Source: Parasponia andersonii
Lineage: Eukaryota > Streptophyta > Magnoliopsida > Rosales > Cannabaceae
Length of the DNA: 64,000 nucleotides
Assembly (NCBI GenBank): GCA_002914805.1
Contig: JXTB01000248.1
Span: forward strand, 356,010 to 420,009
Direction of reading: 5' to 3'
In this document: piece by piece, positions 1 to 10,590 of the stretch
Layout of the letters: each line of letters begins with the position of its first letter
How positions within the stretch are numbered: the first letter of the stretch is position 1
The notes under the pieces: model-generated
Told to the model about the DNA's origin: nothing
Seen by the model: the letters and a program-made list of their open reading frames with translations, nothing else
Databases searched by the model: none
Position numbers and translations under genes: made by a program

Positions 1-1711
1 CTGTTATGACAATAGTAACAAACATAAAAGAGTTAGTTCTTGAAACTAAATATGGATAATGTTTGTCTATTAATTTTTCAGGAATATTTACTATATCAAA
101 ATATGAATCAAGACTGGGAGCGTAAAAAGAAAAGCCCGGAAATCCAAAACCTGATAGGCCAACCCGAAGAAAAAAAAGTGAAAATTAGGAATTGTAAGGC
201 ATTTTTGGAAAACAAAATTAGAAAAATACAGTGGTCTTTGTTTTTTTTTTCAGATTTGGTATAATTTTTATTAAAAAAATATTATTTTTTAAAATAGTAA
301 CTAATAATTGGTAATAAGTTTTTGAGTGCAAGTAACTAGTAACCAAACATATATATAACTGGCACAAAACTAATAATTGGTAACTGGTAACTAATTTTCA
401 AAAACTAATAACTAATAATCATTTTAAAAATGATATTTATCTAATAAAATCCGTAATGAAATTGAAAAAAGAAAGGAAAAAAACTGAACTTCGTATTTTG
501 TAATTCTTTTTAGTTTTTATAAGTAAAAGTGTTAGAAACCAAAAAAAAAAAACCCTAATTTAAACTCAGTCCCAACCCAATATGACCATAGCCCGACTTG
601 AACCTTATTATTCTTAGGGCTGAGCTCGGTCAAACTATTTTTATATACAAATGACCTAAAGCCCGACTTGAAGCCCAAGTTTGAAACCTGAACTCAAAGC
701 CTAATATTCCAAAAAATATTAAAAAATTAAAAATAGAAGCCCAGATTAAACCCAAAAATTTAACAATACATATTTCAATAGAAAATAAGACTTATAATAC
801 TTGAAAAAAGAATATATAAAAAAAGTCTTTAAGTTTTTCATTTTATTAAAACTATTCAAAAGTTTGTCTAAATTATTATTTTTTGCATTGTATATGGCAT
901 ATTATATTTTTAATGTTTTTATTTGTGTTTTAAAAGCCCTAACACCAAACTCAACCTAATCGTAAGGGTGTACCCATTATACCATTTAGTTGGCCCTACA
1001 TAACATAGTTTCATATGGACTTATGATTATTACTTTGACAAGCTAAACGAGAATTGTGATTTGTTTATCTACTTCAATCAAAGAGTTTCAACTCTACTAT
1101 TTTTTAAAATGCATTAAACTTTTTCTTATCTTAGAATATTTTTCAAAAATTTGGTTCAAAAGAATTTATAGTGTAATATATTTACAAGGTTTGTGAAAAC
1201 TCAAGTTTGTCCTCAATAAGCTTCGTTATTTTTTTCCTTGAAAAACTTCAATTAAAACTTTTTTTGAATTCTAGAAAATATTCTTTTATGTTTAAATATA
1301 CTTTGGGTTAGAACTGAAATGCTTTAAATAATTGGTATGGTTAGCTATGGTGACCCTAGCGGGAATTTGTTCTTTGTTTTACCTACTAAGTTACGGATTT
1401 GAAGTGTTAAACACTAACTTGGTTGATTATTGAGGTTAAAAATTGAATAATTTTATGCATTCCTTCTTTGAATTAATGAAGTGGTGTCACATTGAACTTA
1501 TTTTTGTATTGACTATTTAAGGTTCTTGGAAATTCTTGTTATTTATTGTGGATTGAAATTTAAAATTCTTACTGAACATGTGAATGTTGAATCGTGTTTG
1601 AATCCATAAATTGATTTGACTTATGTCTAAGCTTCATTATTGTAATATAGTTGGAGATATTTGGAATGGGTTTACTCAAGAATTGATCTTGGGAGTTGTT
1701 GGACTATGCTA
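1..1711. other. AT-rich intergenic DNA, no gene seen
   Basis: No exon with family resemblance was found on either strand. Two local features stand out. At about 280-425 the words 'taactagtaacc' and 'taactggtaact' recur, resembling the arrays near 57300-58870. A 12-base word GCCCGACTTGAA occurs at 591 and again at 661 inside a slightly more GC-rich patch (about 545-720), which looks like a decayed repeat. Short open frames here are no more than chance. Confidence 0.6.
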
Positions 1712-1721
1712 TTATGTTTTA

Positions 1722-2232
1722 GGATAAGTAACCCATTGGTCCCTAAAGTATGAGAAAAATCTCAATTTGGTCCTTAAATTTTAAATTGCATCATTTTGGT
1801 CTTTAAAATATTAAAAGCATCATTTTAGTCATTTTTGCTATAATTGCATTTTATTCTTAACAAAATGAGCATATGAGATACATTAGCTATTCTGTTATAC
1901 TTATGTCATATCTAGAAACATACTCCAATACTATAAAGAGATTAGAATATGAATTGAAGAAGTTTGAAAATGATTAACTATACAAAAATTAGTTGCATAT
2001 TGGATAATAATGCAACGTAAAATTATTTAAAATACAATATTTTGTTGAAATCACAAATATAGAATGAAAAATATAACTCGTGTACTCATTCTGATAAAAA
2101 TCAAACAAAATGTATGACAAAAATGACTAAAATGAAAATTTTAAAAATCTAATGACTAATACATTATAATTTAAATTTCAGGACCTAAATGAGACCTTTT
2201 CCTTAGTTCAAGGACTAATAAAGTTATATATC
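1722..2232. mobile_element. Miniature TIR element, Mutator-like (about 511 bp)
   Basis: The first and last roughly 70 bases form an imperfect terminal inverted repeat. The left arm contains 'ccattggtccctaaagtatg' followed by 'tctcaatttggtcc'. The right arm read in reverse contains 'tattagtccttgaactaagg' followed by 'tctcatttaggtcc'. The element is flanked by a perfect 10-bp direct repeat TTATGTTTTA (1712-1721 and 2233-2242), close to the 9-10 bp target duplication usual for Mutator-like elements. There is no transposase coding sequence, so it would be non-autonomous. The inverted arms and duplication are seen directly; the superfamily is inferred from duplication length. Confidence 0.75.
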
Positions 2233-2242
2233 TTATGTTTTA

Positions 2243-3339
2243 AGGGATACTTGAAGTTCAAAAATGACTTACATGTGGCTAAAGTGGAACCATATTGTGA
2301 ACTAGTATATTATTTCAACACCAAGTGATTTTTGTGTTTTATGTTTCCAAGCATAATTCCAAAATGTTTTTGGTTTACTATAAGATGAGCCTTAATGGGA
2401 GATAGCCACCTTATTTTCGGGGTGTTGACATTATTTTCAGTTTTACTTGCTTATTAGACATTTGACATTTGACTCATCTATATATGACTTTTCTTTGTAT
2501 CAAAGACTCGGAAAGTATTTGGATTTATTGGTGAGTTGAAGTTACTTCTATATGGTTATACGTTAAGTGGAAGACTTAGAAATACGTGGAATTCACTTGT
2601 GGTTGGATACTTGTATTTTGACGTTTCAAAGTTGCGATTTTGTGGTTCAGTGCTTATTGTACTATTGTGCCTCTTTGTTTGAAATTTTCACTCTTAGTGA
2701 TTCTAATCTTGTCTTTAACTATGAATTATGTGTTCAACACTATTTCTTGCTCGTTGTGAGCAACAGGAAATAGCTTTGAGCATATTTCTTGGTTGGAAGG
2801 AAATCTTGTTAGAGTCTTGATTCACTGACTCGACGATTGTTTGTTTAGGACCAAATTTGAATTACAGACAAATGGGTTTGTCCCTGAGTGTTGTGATTTG
2901 GTGTACTTAAGGGCACATATAGCTTGCACTTGACATTTAGTCTGCTGCTCTATTTCAGTACCTAATAGTCAATGTTAAGATTCCCAAACTTTTGTGTTCT
3001 CGAATGATTGTGATGTTTATGATTATTATCTTTGTGACTGCTCTTTGTATGTGAAATCCTCGTCTCTAATCCCTTGTGTTCGGGTATACACTCAATTTTC
3101 ATGATGCTGAGGTCTTCTAGCCTATCGTGGTGTCATCTCGTGATTCGTTATCTTTTGTGTATATGGTTGACTCTTGATTATTGTACGCCATCCACAAGTG
3201 ATGTGAATGGAATAATAAAGTATGAGTCACGTTTCAAGTTCCTATTTGAATCAATGTATTATTGTTTAAACTTCTCTTAATTCTGTATTTAAGTGTTCTT
3301 TCCCTTTTATTGACTCACTTGCATTGTTTTGTATCTACT
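2243..3339. other. Intergenic DNA, no gene seen
   Basis: AT-rich sequence with only short open frames (68 codons or fewer) that match no family I recognise. Nothing supportable was found. Confidence 0.5.
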
Positions 3340-4654
3340 TCTTGGTTATTTCAAATTTCGAGGGTGAAATTCTTGTAAGGAGGACTAACTATTAAACACC
3401 TAATTTTACACAAGGGTACCACGGTAATTTCTCATTAATTAGGGTTTTGAAAAAACGGAGCTAGAAACTTTATTAAGCTTAAATTTGGATTAAAGTGATA
3501 TGATTTTGGGGGGCCAAGGATCAAACAACAAACACAGAAGAACTCATGGACAACCCTTAATGGCGTTTTTGAAGAGAAACTCAAGCTAGAGAATATTTCG
3601 TAAGGCTTTGAATAGTCAAACCCAACTCATCAAGTCACATGTGTCACAATTACCCAGAAGTCCAATCTCTCCTTTTATTCTCCCCCTCCTTCACGACCAA
3701 ACCCCATTCATTGTGCCCTCACCAAAACCAGTCGTCGGAGCCACCATCCCATCCATGCACCCACCAAAAAGAATGGCGAGCACTAGCTAACCCTCCATAA
3801 CCCATTTGATCTGCCTGAACTAAAATGAAAAAGGACATTGACGGCCACAAAAGTTCTAACTCTTTCATGCATTGCTGCCAATAGGGCAGTTGTTGACCAC
3901 CACGCGTGGTGAGTGACCCTTTCCCAGGTCCCCCATACTCCTCCACCTCAGTCGCTAATCGGGCATGAAACGGCTCCGGTGAGAATTTTTTTTATTTTGG
4001 CAATCTTCATCGTAATAAGTATTTTGGCCAACTTTTGTTCCAGCCATCAAATGCATTTTTGTTGTCGTAAATAAGTTTGCGTGAGTTGAAAAACAGGCTT
4101 TGACATGTAGCACTGATATGTTTCATCCATGCATGAAAAGCGCGTTGGGCTCAGTTTGCACGGAAGTCTGAATTAGATGAACTAGGAGTCTGGACATATA
4201 AATCACAATGGCGGGGTCAAGTTTACCATTCGAGCACCCAATGGAAAAGTAATCCTATCCAAAATGAGCAATCGAACTTTCGAAAATCCGAACGAGGCTA
4301 ATTTCATAACCGAGTGTCGTTGGTAACTAATCTGGGCTACTCCATAGAGGTAGGGGCTCAATTACATGATTTATTTCATAATGATAATGATTACAAATTT
4401 CCTTGCTTTTACAAATGGAAATTGTGAATTAAATTGCAAATTTGTGATATGAATTGATTTTGAGTACATAGATTTGATATTTTGAACTATGTTGGAAGCA
4501 CGTTAAACTAGATAGTGTGCCATATGTCCTGTACGTTGTTTGTGCAGGAATAGGATTCGTGGATTTTGACAAAAACAGCTAATATGCTGTTGAATTTTCT
4601 TAAAAATTTGAAATGTTTTAAATCTAGTTTTGGAAACTAGACCGATTATACTAG
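3340..4654. other. Intergenic DNA, possible decayed gypsy 3' end
   Basis: At about 3355-3395 the sequence 'tttcgagggtgaaattcttg' followed by 'taaggaggac' resembles the conserved end of pol and the polypurine tract of some plant gypsy (chromovirus) elements. Nothing else of such an element is recognisable, so this is a weak hint. The 60-codon frame starting at 3608 is proline-rich and matches nothing I know. Confidence 0.3.
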
Positions 4655-4829
4655 ATGTCAAAGAGGACATGCGGACTATAGTAATAAGAATGTCCAAGAA
4701 GACATGGGGACAATACTAGAACGAATGTCCAAAAGGACGTGCGGACTATACCAGCACAAATGTCCAAAAGGACATGCAGACTATACTAAGAATAATGTCC
4801 AATTGAGACATGCGAACAATACTAAATCA
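4655..4829. repeat. 35-bp minisatellite, five units
   Basis: Units start at 4655, 4690, 4725, 4760 and 4795, an exact 35-bp period. Each begins with a form of 'atgtccaaaaggacatgcgg' and continues 'actatacta'. The start of the unit is itself a short dyad (tgtcc, four bases, ggaca). Later units are more diverged, and a degenerate sixth unit may follow after 4830. Confidence 0.85.
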
Positions 4830-5547
4830 TGGGTATGAATAATTCTATTAGACATTGCAGATTGTACCATGTGATGGGGGTGTATGTGTGTGTGTGACAC
4901 CGCTTGGATGTGCAGATATTTGGGGAATTGTTCAGATTTACTTTTTAATACAATTTTTTGAAAATGTTGGTTCATAAAGTGCATGGAAATATTTTATTGC
5001 CACTAACCAAGCAAGTTTATAAGACATGCTGGTTTGTGAAAACAGTGACTGAATTCATAGTGGGCATTCACTTAATCACCCCTGATTTTCTTTCTCCAAC
5101 AGGTTTAGGTGCCATGTTATGTGTCTAGTTGGCTTGTAGAGTGACTTAGTATTCCTCGCGGTCCTGTTTCTCGTCTTTGGTTCGTCCTACATTATATTAT
5201 TGATTCCTTCCACAGTCCTCGATAATTTATTTAGCCTTGATTAACAAGCTTATTAGTAGAAGTATAAGGGTATATTATTATATAATTTGTGTATATAATA
5301 ATGTTGGAATTGGATTTTCTCGTTTTCTTTTATAAACGAGATTAAGGTTTTATTAACTAAATTACTAATTGAATTAAAATACACATTTTTGTAGGAATGG
5401 GTTTAATAGAACTTTTCAATGAAAATAATGCTCTAGAACATATTTTATGAGCTTTTTATAATAAGGCTTCTATTACCAGCCAAATGGCAGAGCCACATAA
5501 AGGCAGAGGGATATGACCACTTGGATTTTTGGGATTTTTTCATTTTA
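4830..5547. other. Intergenic DNA, no gene seen
   Basis: AT-rich sequence between the minisatellite and the next miniature element. Nothing recognisable on either strand. Confidence 0.5.
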
Positions 5548-5910
5548 GGGTGAACTACAAAAAAAAATACACGTAAAGTTTGACTGTTCTACAATTTAAA
5601 GTTTGAAGTTTAAACTCTACAAAATAATATCATGAGATTAAAATTTTTTAAAAATTAATACCCAAGATTGACTTTTTGACCAATTTTAGTAACAAAAAAA
5701 AAATAATATCCTCTATTAAAATTAGATGAATCCTAATTATTCTCCTCAATTTGAGGATATTATTGTCTTCTATCAATTAAAGTTATTCAAAACGTCAACT
5801 CAGGATATTAATTTTCAGAAATTCTTAATCTCAAGGTATTATTTTGCAGTGTTCAGGGTTTAAATTGCATAATACCCAAACTTTATGGTATTTTTTTTTA
5901 GAATTTACCC
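5548..5910. mobile_element. Miniature TIR element (about 363 bp)
   Basis: The ends are long imperfect inverted repeats of about 120 bases. The left starts 'gggtgaactacaaaaaaaaa' and includes 'aaaataatatcatgagatta'. The right in reverse starts 'gggtaaattctaaaaaaaaa' and includes 'aaaataataccttgagatta'. The central spacer is short and non-coding. Flanking bases (ttcatttta on the left, tttttttac on the right) are only loosely similar, so the target duplication is uncertain. Most consistent with a non-autonomous Mutator-like or related element. Confidence 0.7.
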
Positions 5911-7231
5911 TTTTTTTACATACATATATTTAATATTTATATATTAATGTAGAAATAATTTATATATTTTCATATTAAATTTTTAATTTATATATTTGAT
6001 ACCATTCCAAAATTAGATTTTATTTATTTCTGTAATCCTCAAATGCCATTATCTATTTAATTTGAATTTTTCTTTTGTATTTTCATTTGATCTCTTTTTA
6101 CCTCTTTAGATTTGTTTTCTCCCTGACTTTTATAAAGAGATTGTTTCTTAGAATTTATTAGTTTTAACAGCTACCAATTGTTACAACTTACATCATACTA
6201 GGCTTCGTGTAAAATTAGACATGATAATTCTATATTGAACACATGTGTGAATTTTTGATTGTGTTTATATACATATCTCTTGGTAGATCATGCATATTTA
6301 TTTATGATATTTAATATAGGTATACATATACATATATTTTGTAACATGCAACATCCTTGTAAATTTGTAAAACTTACATCATCTTTCTCTTATTCCCCTA
6401 TGTAGTTTGTAAATTTTATAGAATAAGTCATTTTCTATCTTTAACTTAGAAGATTTTTTAATAAAAATTGCATTTGAGAAAATAACAACACCATATATAA
6501 CATTAAATAGTTTTGAATTTACTTTGTATAACTTATTACAAATACGAGATTAAGACGTTTAGTTTTAGATTATAATCTAGATGTTGTAGACCGTAGATTA
6601 AACTTGAAAAATAGGTTAACAAATCAAAATTTTATTAATACTTTATCAAACCAAGCTTAAATTTTTTTATTTTCAGATTTATCCCCCTGTAATAGATTTC
6701 TGCCTCCGATACCGCCCAATGGTTATCATTTTTGTTAGGACTTTTAGAATTGGACATATTCGAAATATTTCTATAAAATATTTTCTAGAATTTCTACTCG
6801 TGAAATTTTCAGTATGCTGCCTCAGGGTTTGAGTCGTGCTGGCATATGGGCCATGCTGTTTTCTACAGTGAATATGATGATCGTGTCCAAACATGCCGTG
6901 CTGTTGTCTACTGTGAATATGATAATTATGTCCAAGAGCATGGACAGCCCAAGAAGGTTAATAAAAAATTAAAAGTAAAAGAAACAGAAAACCACGAAAG
7001 AAAAGAATTTAATCCGAAAACACCAATCATATAACAAAGACAGAGAAGTAAGGGTCGTACCTTTTGGATATAAAAGAGCAGTCTATGCCTAGCCGCAGAG
7101 TTTTCCTTTGCCCGATTTTTTTTTCCCTAATTATTGATGGAGATATTTGCAAAATAGCAAAAAAAGCAAAGAACGTGGGATTTTAAAAATGGACGAAATG
7201 AAATTAGAAAATAGAAAAAAGAGCAAACAAA

Positions 7232-7274
<43 letters not shown>

Positions 7275-7948
7275 GGGTTTTCGTTTATATGAACTAGAGA
7301 AATAAAGCAAAGTAAAACTGAAGGATGAGGATTATTACCAACTAAAATTACCAGACATACCCAAAAGAAAATAAATAGATACTTAACACTCAATTTCCTA
7401 TATCAAGGCAAGGTACTAATTTGGCCTAAGCTCTCGTAGAAATCGCGGATGCTCTCAGGTCAAAGTGCTGAACACTATTGTGACTAATTGAGCTCAATTA
7501 ATCAAGAAATGGAAGATATAATACAGATCATTCATGCCAAACGCAATTAAAAGCACAAAAAAGACTAGACAACAACTTAAAAAGGGAAAAGAAAAGATAT
7601 TGTATTCAAGTACATATATAATAAGCCCTTATATGCTTTTCCAGTTTAGTGTCTTTCATATATGCCTTTCGTATCATTACCAAAAAAAAAAAAATGCCTT
7701 TCTTATGATTAAAGTATAATACTAGCATTATTTTACTAAGCCTCTTCGTATATATGCTTTGTACTTTTAGTGTCTTGAATATATACTTTTCTTCCATTCA
7801 AAAAAAAAAAAAAAAGAATATATACTTTTCTTTTGATTATAGTAACGGTTTCGCATAAGTTTACAACGGGTTGTCACTCACTCAACCATTAATTAACCAT
7901 ACTTGTGACAACTATTAGGCTTATTTGGTCATGAGTCTTTAATCTTTG
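5911..7948. other. Intergenic DNA with simple repeats, no gene seen
   Basis: Holds a 45-bp period duplication (6856-6890 and 6901-6935, both with 'gtgaatatgat' and 'gtccaa') and a (TA)n microsatellite at about 7233-7271. A-rich tracts occur at 7681 and 7800. No exon-like sequence recognised. The right end is the target site of the gypsy element, whose left target repeat is CTTTG at 7944-7948. Confidence 0.6.
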
Positions 7949-8768
7949 TGTGGGACCCGTTCCCAGACCATACGCCACGTGGAAGGCCACGCGGGTCTCA
8001 CATGATCTCACAATTGGCCATTGGGCCGTCCGAAGTTAGGGCCGAGCCCATCACAGACCCTGGACAGTCTGGCTCAGTCTGACCCCAACCTCAACAGCTG
8101 GGGGGTCGGAATCCCCAAGTGTCTTCCACCTGAGTTTAATGGCCCTAACCTCGATAACTGGTGGGGTCGGAAGCCCTAAGGGTCTTCCACCTGAATAGAA
8201 TGGAAAATAACTCACGACCCAGACCCAGACAGAGCATTTAATGCGATTCTGGGTAGGCGTGCGCAAGGGACAAGCCGTCCTGACAGAACGGCGATTTACC
8301 CAAATCTTACCCCTGACAGATTGAAGCCGTAGGAGGGGACAGAAATCAGGCTACGGTGATACAGAGGAAATCGCAGAAATCTCGGCCCATGACCTCCGAA
8401 AAAGACTTTGAGGAGAAAGGTATTCAGTCCTGAGATTGAGATCCGCATGGTTCACAATCTCAGGACTATATATATAAGAGCCATGCGTTCCCGAGAGGGG
8501 CATGTACGCTTACAGAAAGAAATATATAAAAAAGCTTGTGAGCAAGAAACAAACATATAATCATACTGAAATATTTCCTTGCTACCCTGTATCAAAGATA
8601 AACCACTGACTTAAGCATCGGAGAGTCTTTGCAGGTAGCCACCCCCGCCTCTCCGACCCTGCTTGGAGTTCAGAGTACTTTGGGACAGCGAGGACACGTG
8701 GACAGTTGGAGAATACAGCATCAGCAGTTCGAGACACGTGGACGGCTGGTGAGAAACTTGCTCCAACA
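7949..8768 (+). repeat. 5' LTR of the gypsy element
   Basis: 820 bp, TG...CA ends. An internal direct duplication with a 60-bp period lies at 8083-8202; both units contain 'gggtcggaa' and 'gtcttccacct'. A TATA-like box ctatatatataag lies at 8466-8478 and probably drives sense transcription. It is followed immediately by the primer-binding site. Confidence 0.95.
8466..8478 (+). promoter_or_regulatory. LTR TATA-like box
   Basis: ctatatatataag, conserved base for base in the 3' LTR at 19694-19706. It sits about 300 bp before the LTR end, a normal place for an LTR promoter. Role inferred from sequence only. Confidence 0.65.
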
Positions 8769-8769
8769 G

Positions 8770-8787
8770 TTTGGCGCCGTCTATGGG
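8770..8787 (+). other. Primer-binding site of the gypsy element
   Basis: TTTGGCGCCGTCTATGGG, one base after the LTR end. The TGGCGCCGT core is the usual form in many plant gypsy elements. I do not assign the primer tRNA. Confidence 0.8.
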
Positions 8788-8864
8788 AAAATGGTTGAGC
8801 GTGGGAAAAAGAGTAGGAGACTCACGACCGCGCTCTCCCCGAACGAAAAGCCATACAACGTCTG

Positions 8865-10578
8865 ATGGCATCCTCAAGAATGACAACCAGGAGCACACGT
8901 CCCGATGCCGAAGGGAGCTCCCGAGAAGCACAACCAGATCTGGAGCAGAAGCTAGATCAGATGCTTGCCGCCCTGGCGGAAGCAAACCGGAAGGCAGAGA
9001 TGGCCCACGAGGCTGTCCTGGGTTTAAGGGACGAGGTCGCAGAGGTACGCAGAGATAACGCTCACCTCGAAGGGTTGCTGGCGAGTGAAGACAGGACCCA
9101 GCGGAGGGAAGATTTTGACGAAGAAGTCCAACAAGAATTCGGAAGCCAACCGCGGGGAGAAGCTCCCGTCTCATCCGGGTCGCGGATGCAGGGGGCACAG
9201 CAAAGCCAGTCAAGACCCTTCCAAACCAGGGGGGGAACGGGCGGAAGACACCATGGAAGCCCTGGGGGTACACCCCCCCGACTGGAAGCAAGAGATGATG
9301 GCAGAGCTGGGTAAGAGACTCGACACCCATTACAACTAGACCCCCGATGATCTGGCGGAACAAACTATGCGAGGCATCAACCGGACGGCCTTCGCTGACT
9401 GGATGCAGATGGAACCCAGACCGAGGGATTTCACGACCCCGACCTTCAGGCCGTTCGAGGGGAAAACCGACCCCCTCGACCACATATACCACTTTCAGCA
9501 GAAGATGGCCTTGGAGACCAGGGACGAGGCCGTGACCTGCAAAGTCTTCTCTACGACCCTTGTAGGACCAGCCCTGCTATGGTTCAGGCAGCTCCCGGAA
9601 AAGTCCATAAACAGGTTCGAAGACTTCTGCAAACTTTTCCTGAAACAGTACGCAGGTTTCCGAAGACAACAAAAAACCATGCGAGACCTAGACCATTTGG
9701 AGCAGGCCGCATATGAATCCCCGCGAGAGTACCTCTCGCGTTTCCTCGAGGTAATGTCACTGGTCCATAACGCCGACTCGGTCCAAGCCGCATGCTCGTT
9801 TGTCAGGAACCTGCAGCCAGGATCAATGTTATCCGACCACCTCCTTCTAAATCTTTCGAACGCTATGGCGGACGTCCAGGCAAAGTCGGAAGGGGTATTC
9901 AGGGTGCTGGAAAGCCACCAGAAGACATCCAAGACCTCTGCCGCAATAACAACGACACCAGTACAACCCCCGGCCCCGCAAAGGGTGAAGAGGCCCTCAC
10001 CGGGCCAAGGGCTAGCTCTGAAGCAGGAAGTCCCCGTCCGGGATGGTCAGGAGGGTGGCAAGAGGAGGAAGACGACCCGTGACCCTCTGCCGAAGTATGA
10101 GCTCAACACGCCAATCGACGTGATCTACCTCTAAAACAAGGACAGAGGCATTTTCAAAGACCCACCCAAATCTGGCGTCCCTGAGCATATGAAGAACAGG
10201 AACAGGTATTGTCAGTTCCACAAAGACTTCGGACACGACACCGTCCACTGCCGCAACCTTTACGCTCAGGTCATGATGACGATCCACGCTGGCAGGTTGA
10301 AACAGTACGTGAAAACTGGCGGAACCCAGCCGCTGGAAGACGTCATCAGGCCTGAGAAAGGGAAGCAGACCCAAGCCTCTGGGTCGGAAGAGCAGACCCT
10401 GAGAATAGTGCCGACCATTATGGGCAGACCAGAGCCGACCCAGGATCAAGAGGAAAAAGAAAGATGCCTCAAAAGAGCTGAGGGTAGGGTAAAGCGCTTG
10501 AGGGGGATGGGCCACTCCGTCAACCACTTAATGTCGGGAGAAAGCCGCACATCCGCCGCCCCCATCGTTTTCACCTAG
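8865..10578 (+). pseudogene. gag of the gypsy element, broken
   Basis: Encodes the remains of the nucleocapsid polyprotein that packages element RNA. The chosen start at 8865 opens MASSRMTTRS and runs about 120 codons with a coiled-coil-like acidic stretch. The reading frame then shifts near 9230 (within a run of G) into the frame used by all of pol. A retrotransposon gag core follows (about 9367-9900; motif ALLWFRQLPEKSI). A zinc-knuckle-like segment lies at about 10210-10260 (CQFHKDFGHDTVHC). In-frame stops occur at 9337, 10132 and 10576. The broken frame is directly visible; family assignment rests on the motifs. Confidence 0.85.
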
Positions 10579-10590
10579 CAGGATTTAACC

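Noticed and set aside
3608-3790. 60-codon proline-rich frame
   Set aside because: Short, no motif, no neighbouring exons, and overlapped by an equally long frame on the other strand.
4655-4829. Regular 35-bp repeats resembling a CRISPR array
   Set aside because: Units are contiguous with no unique spacers, and this is a plant nuclear genome.
8611-9492. 293-codon open frame on the minus strand opposite gag
   Set aside because: It mirrors the GC-rich gag coding strand, has no recognisable domain, and crosses the LTR end and primer site. The plus-strand gag motifs explain the region.
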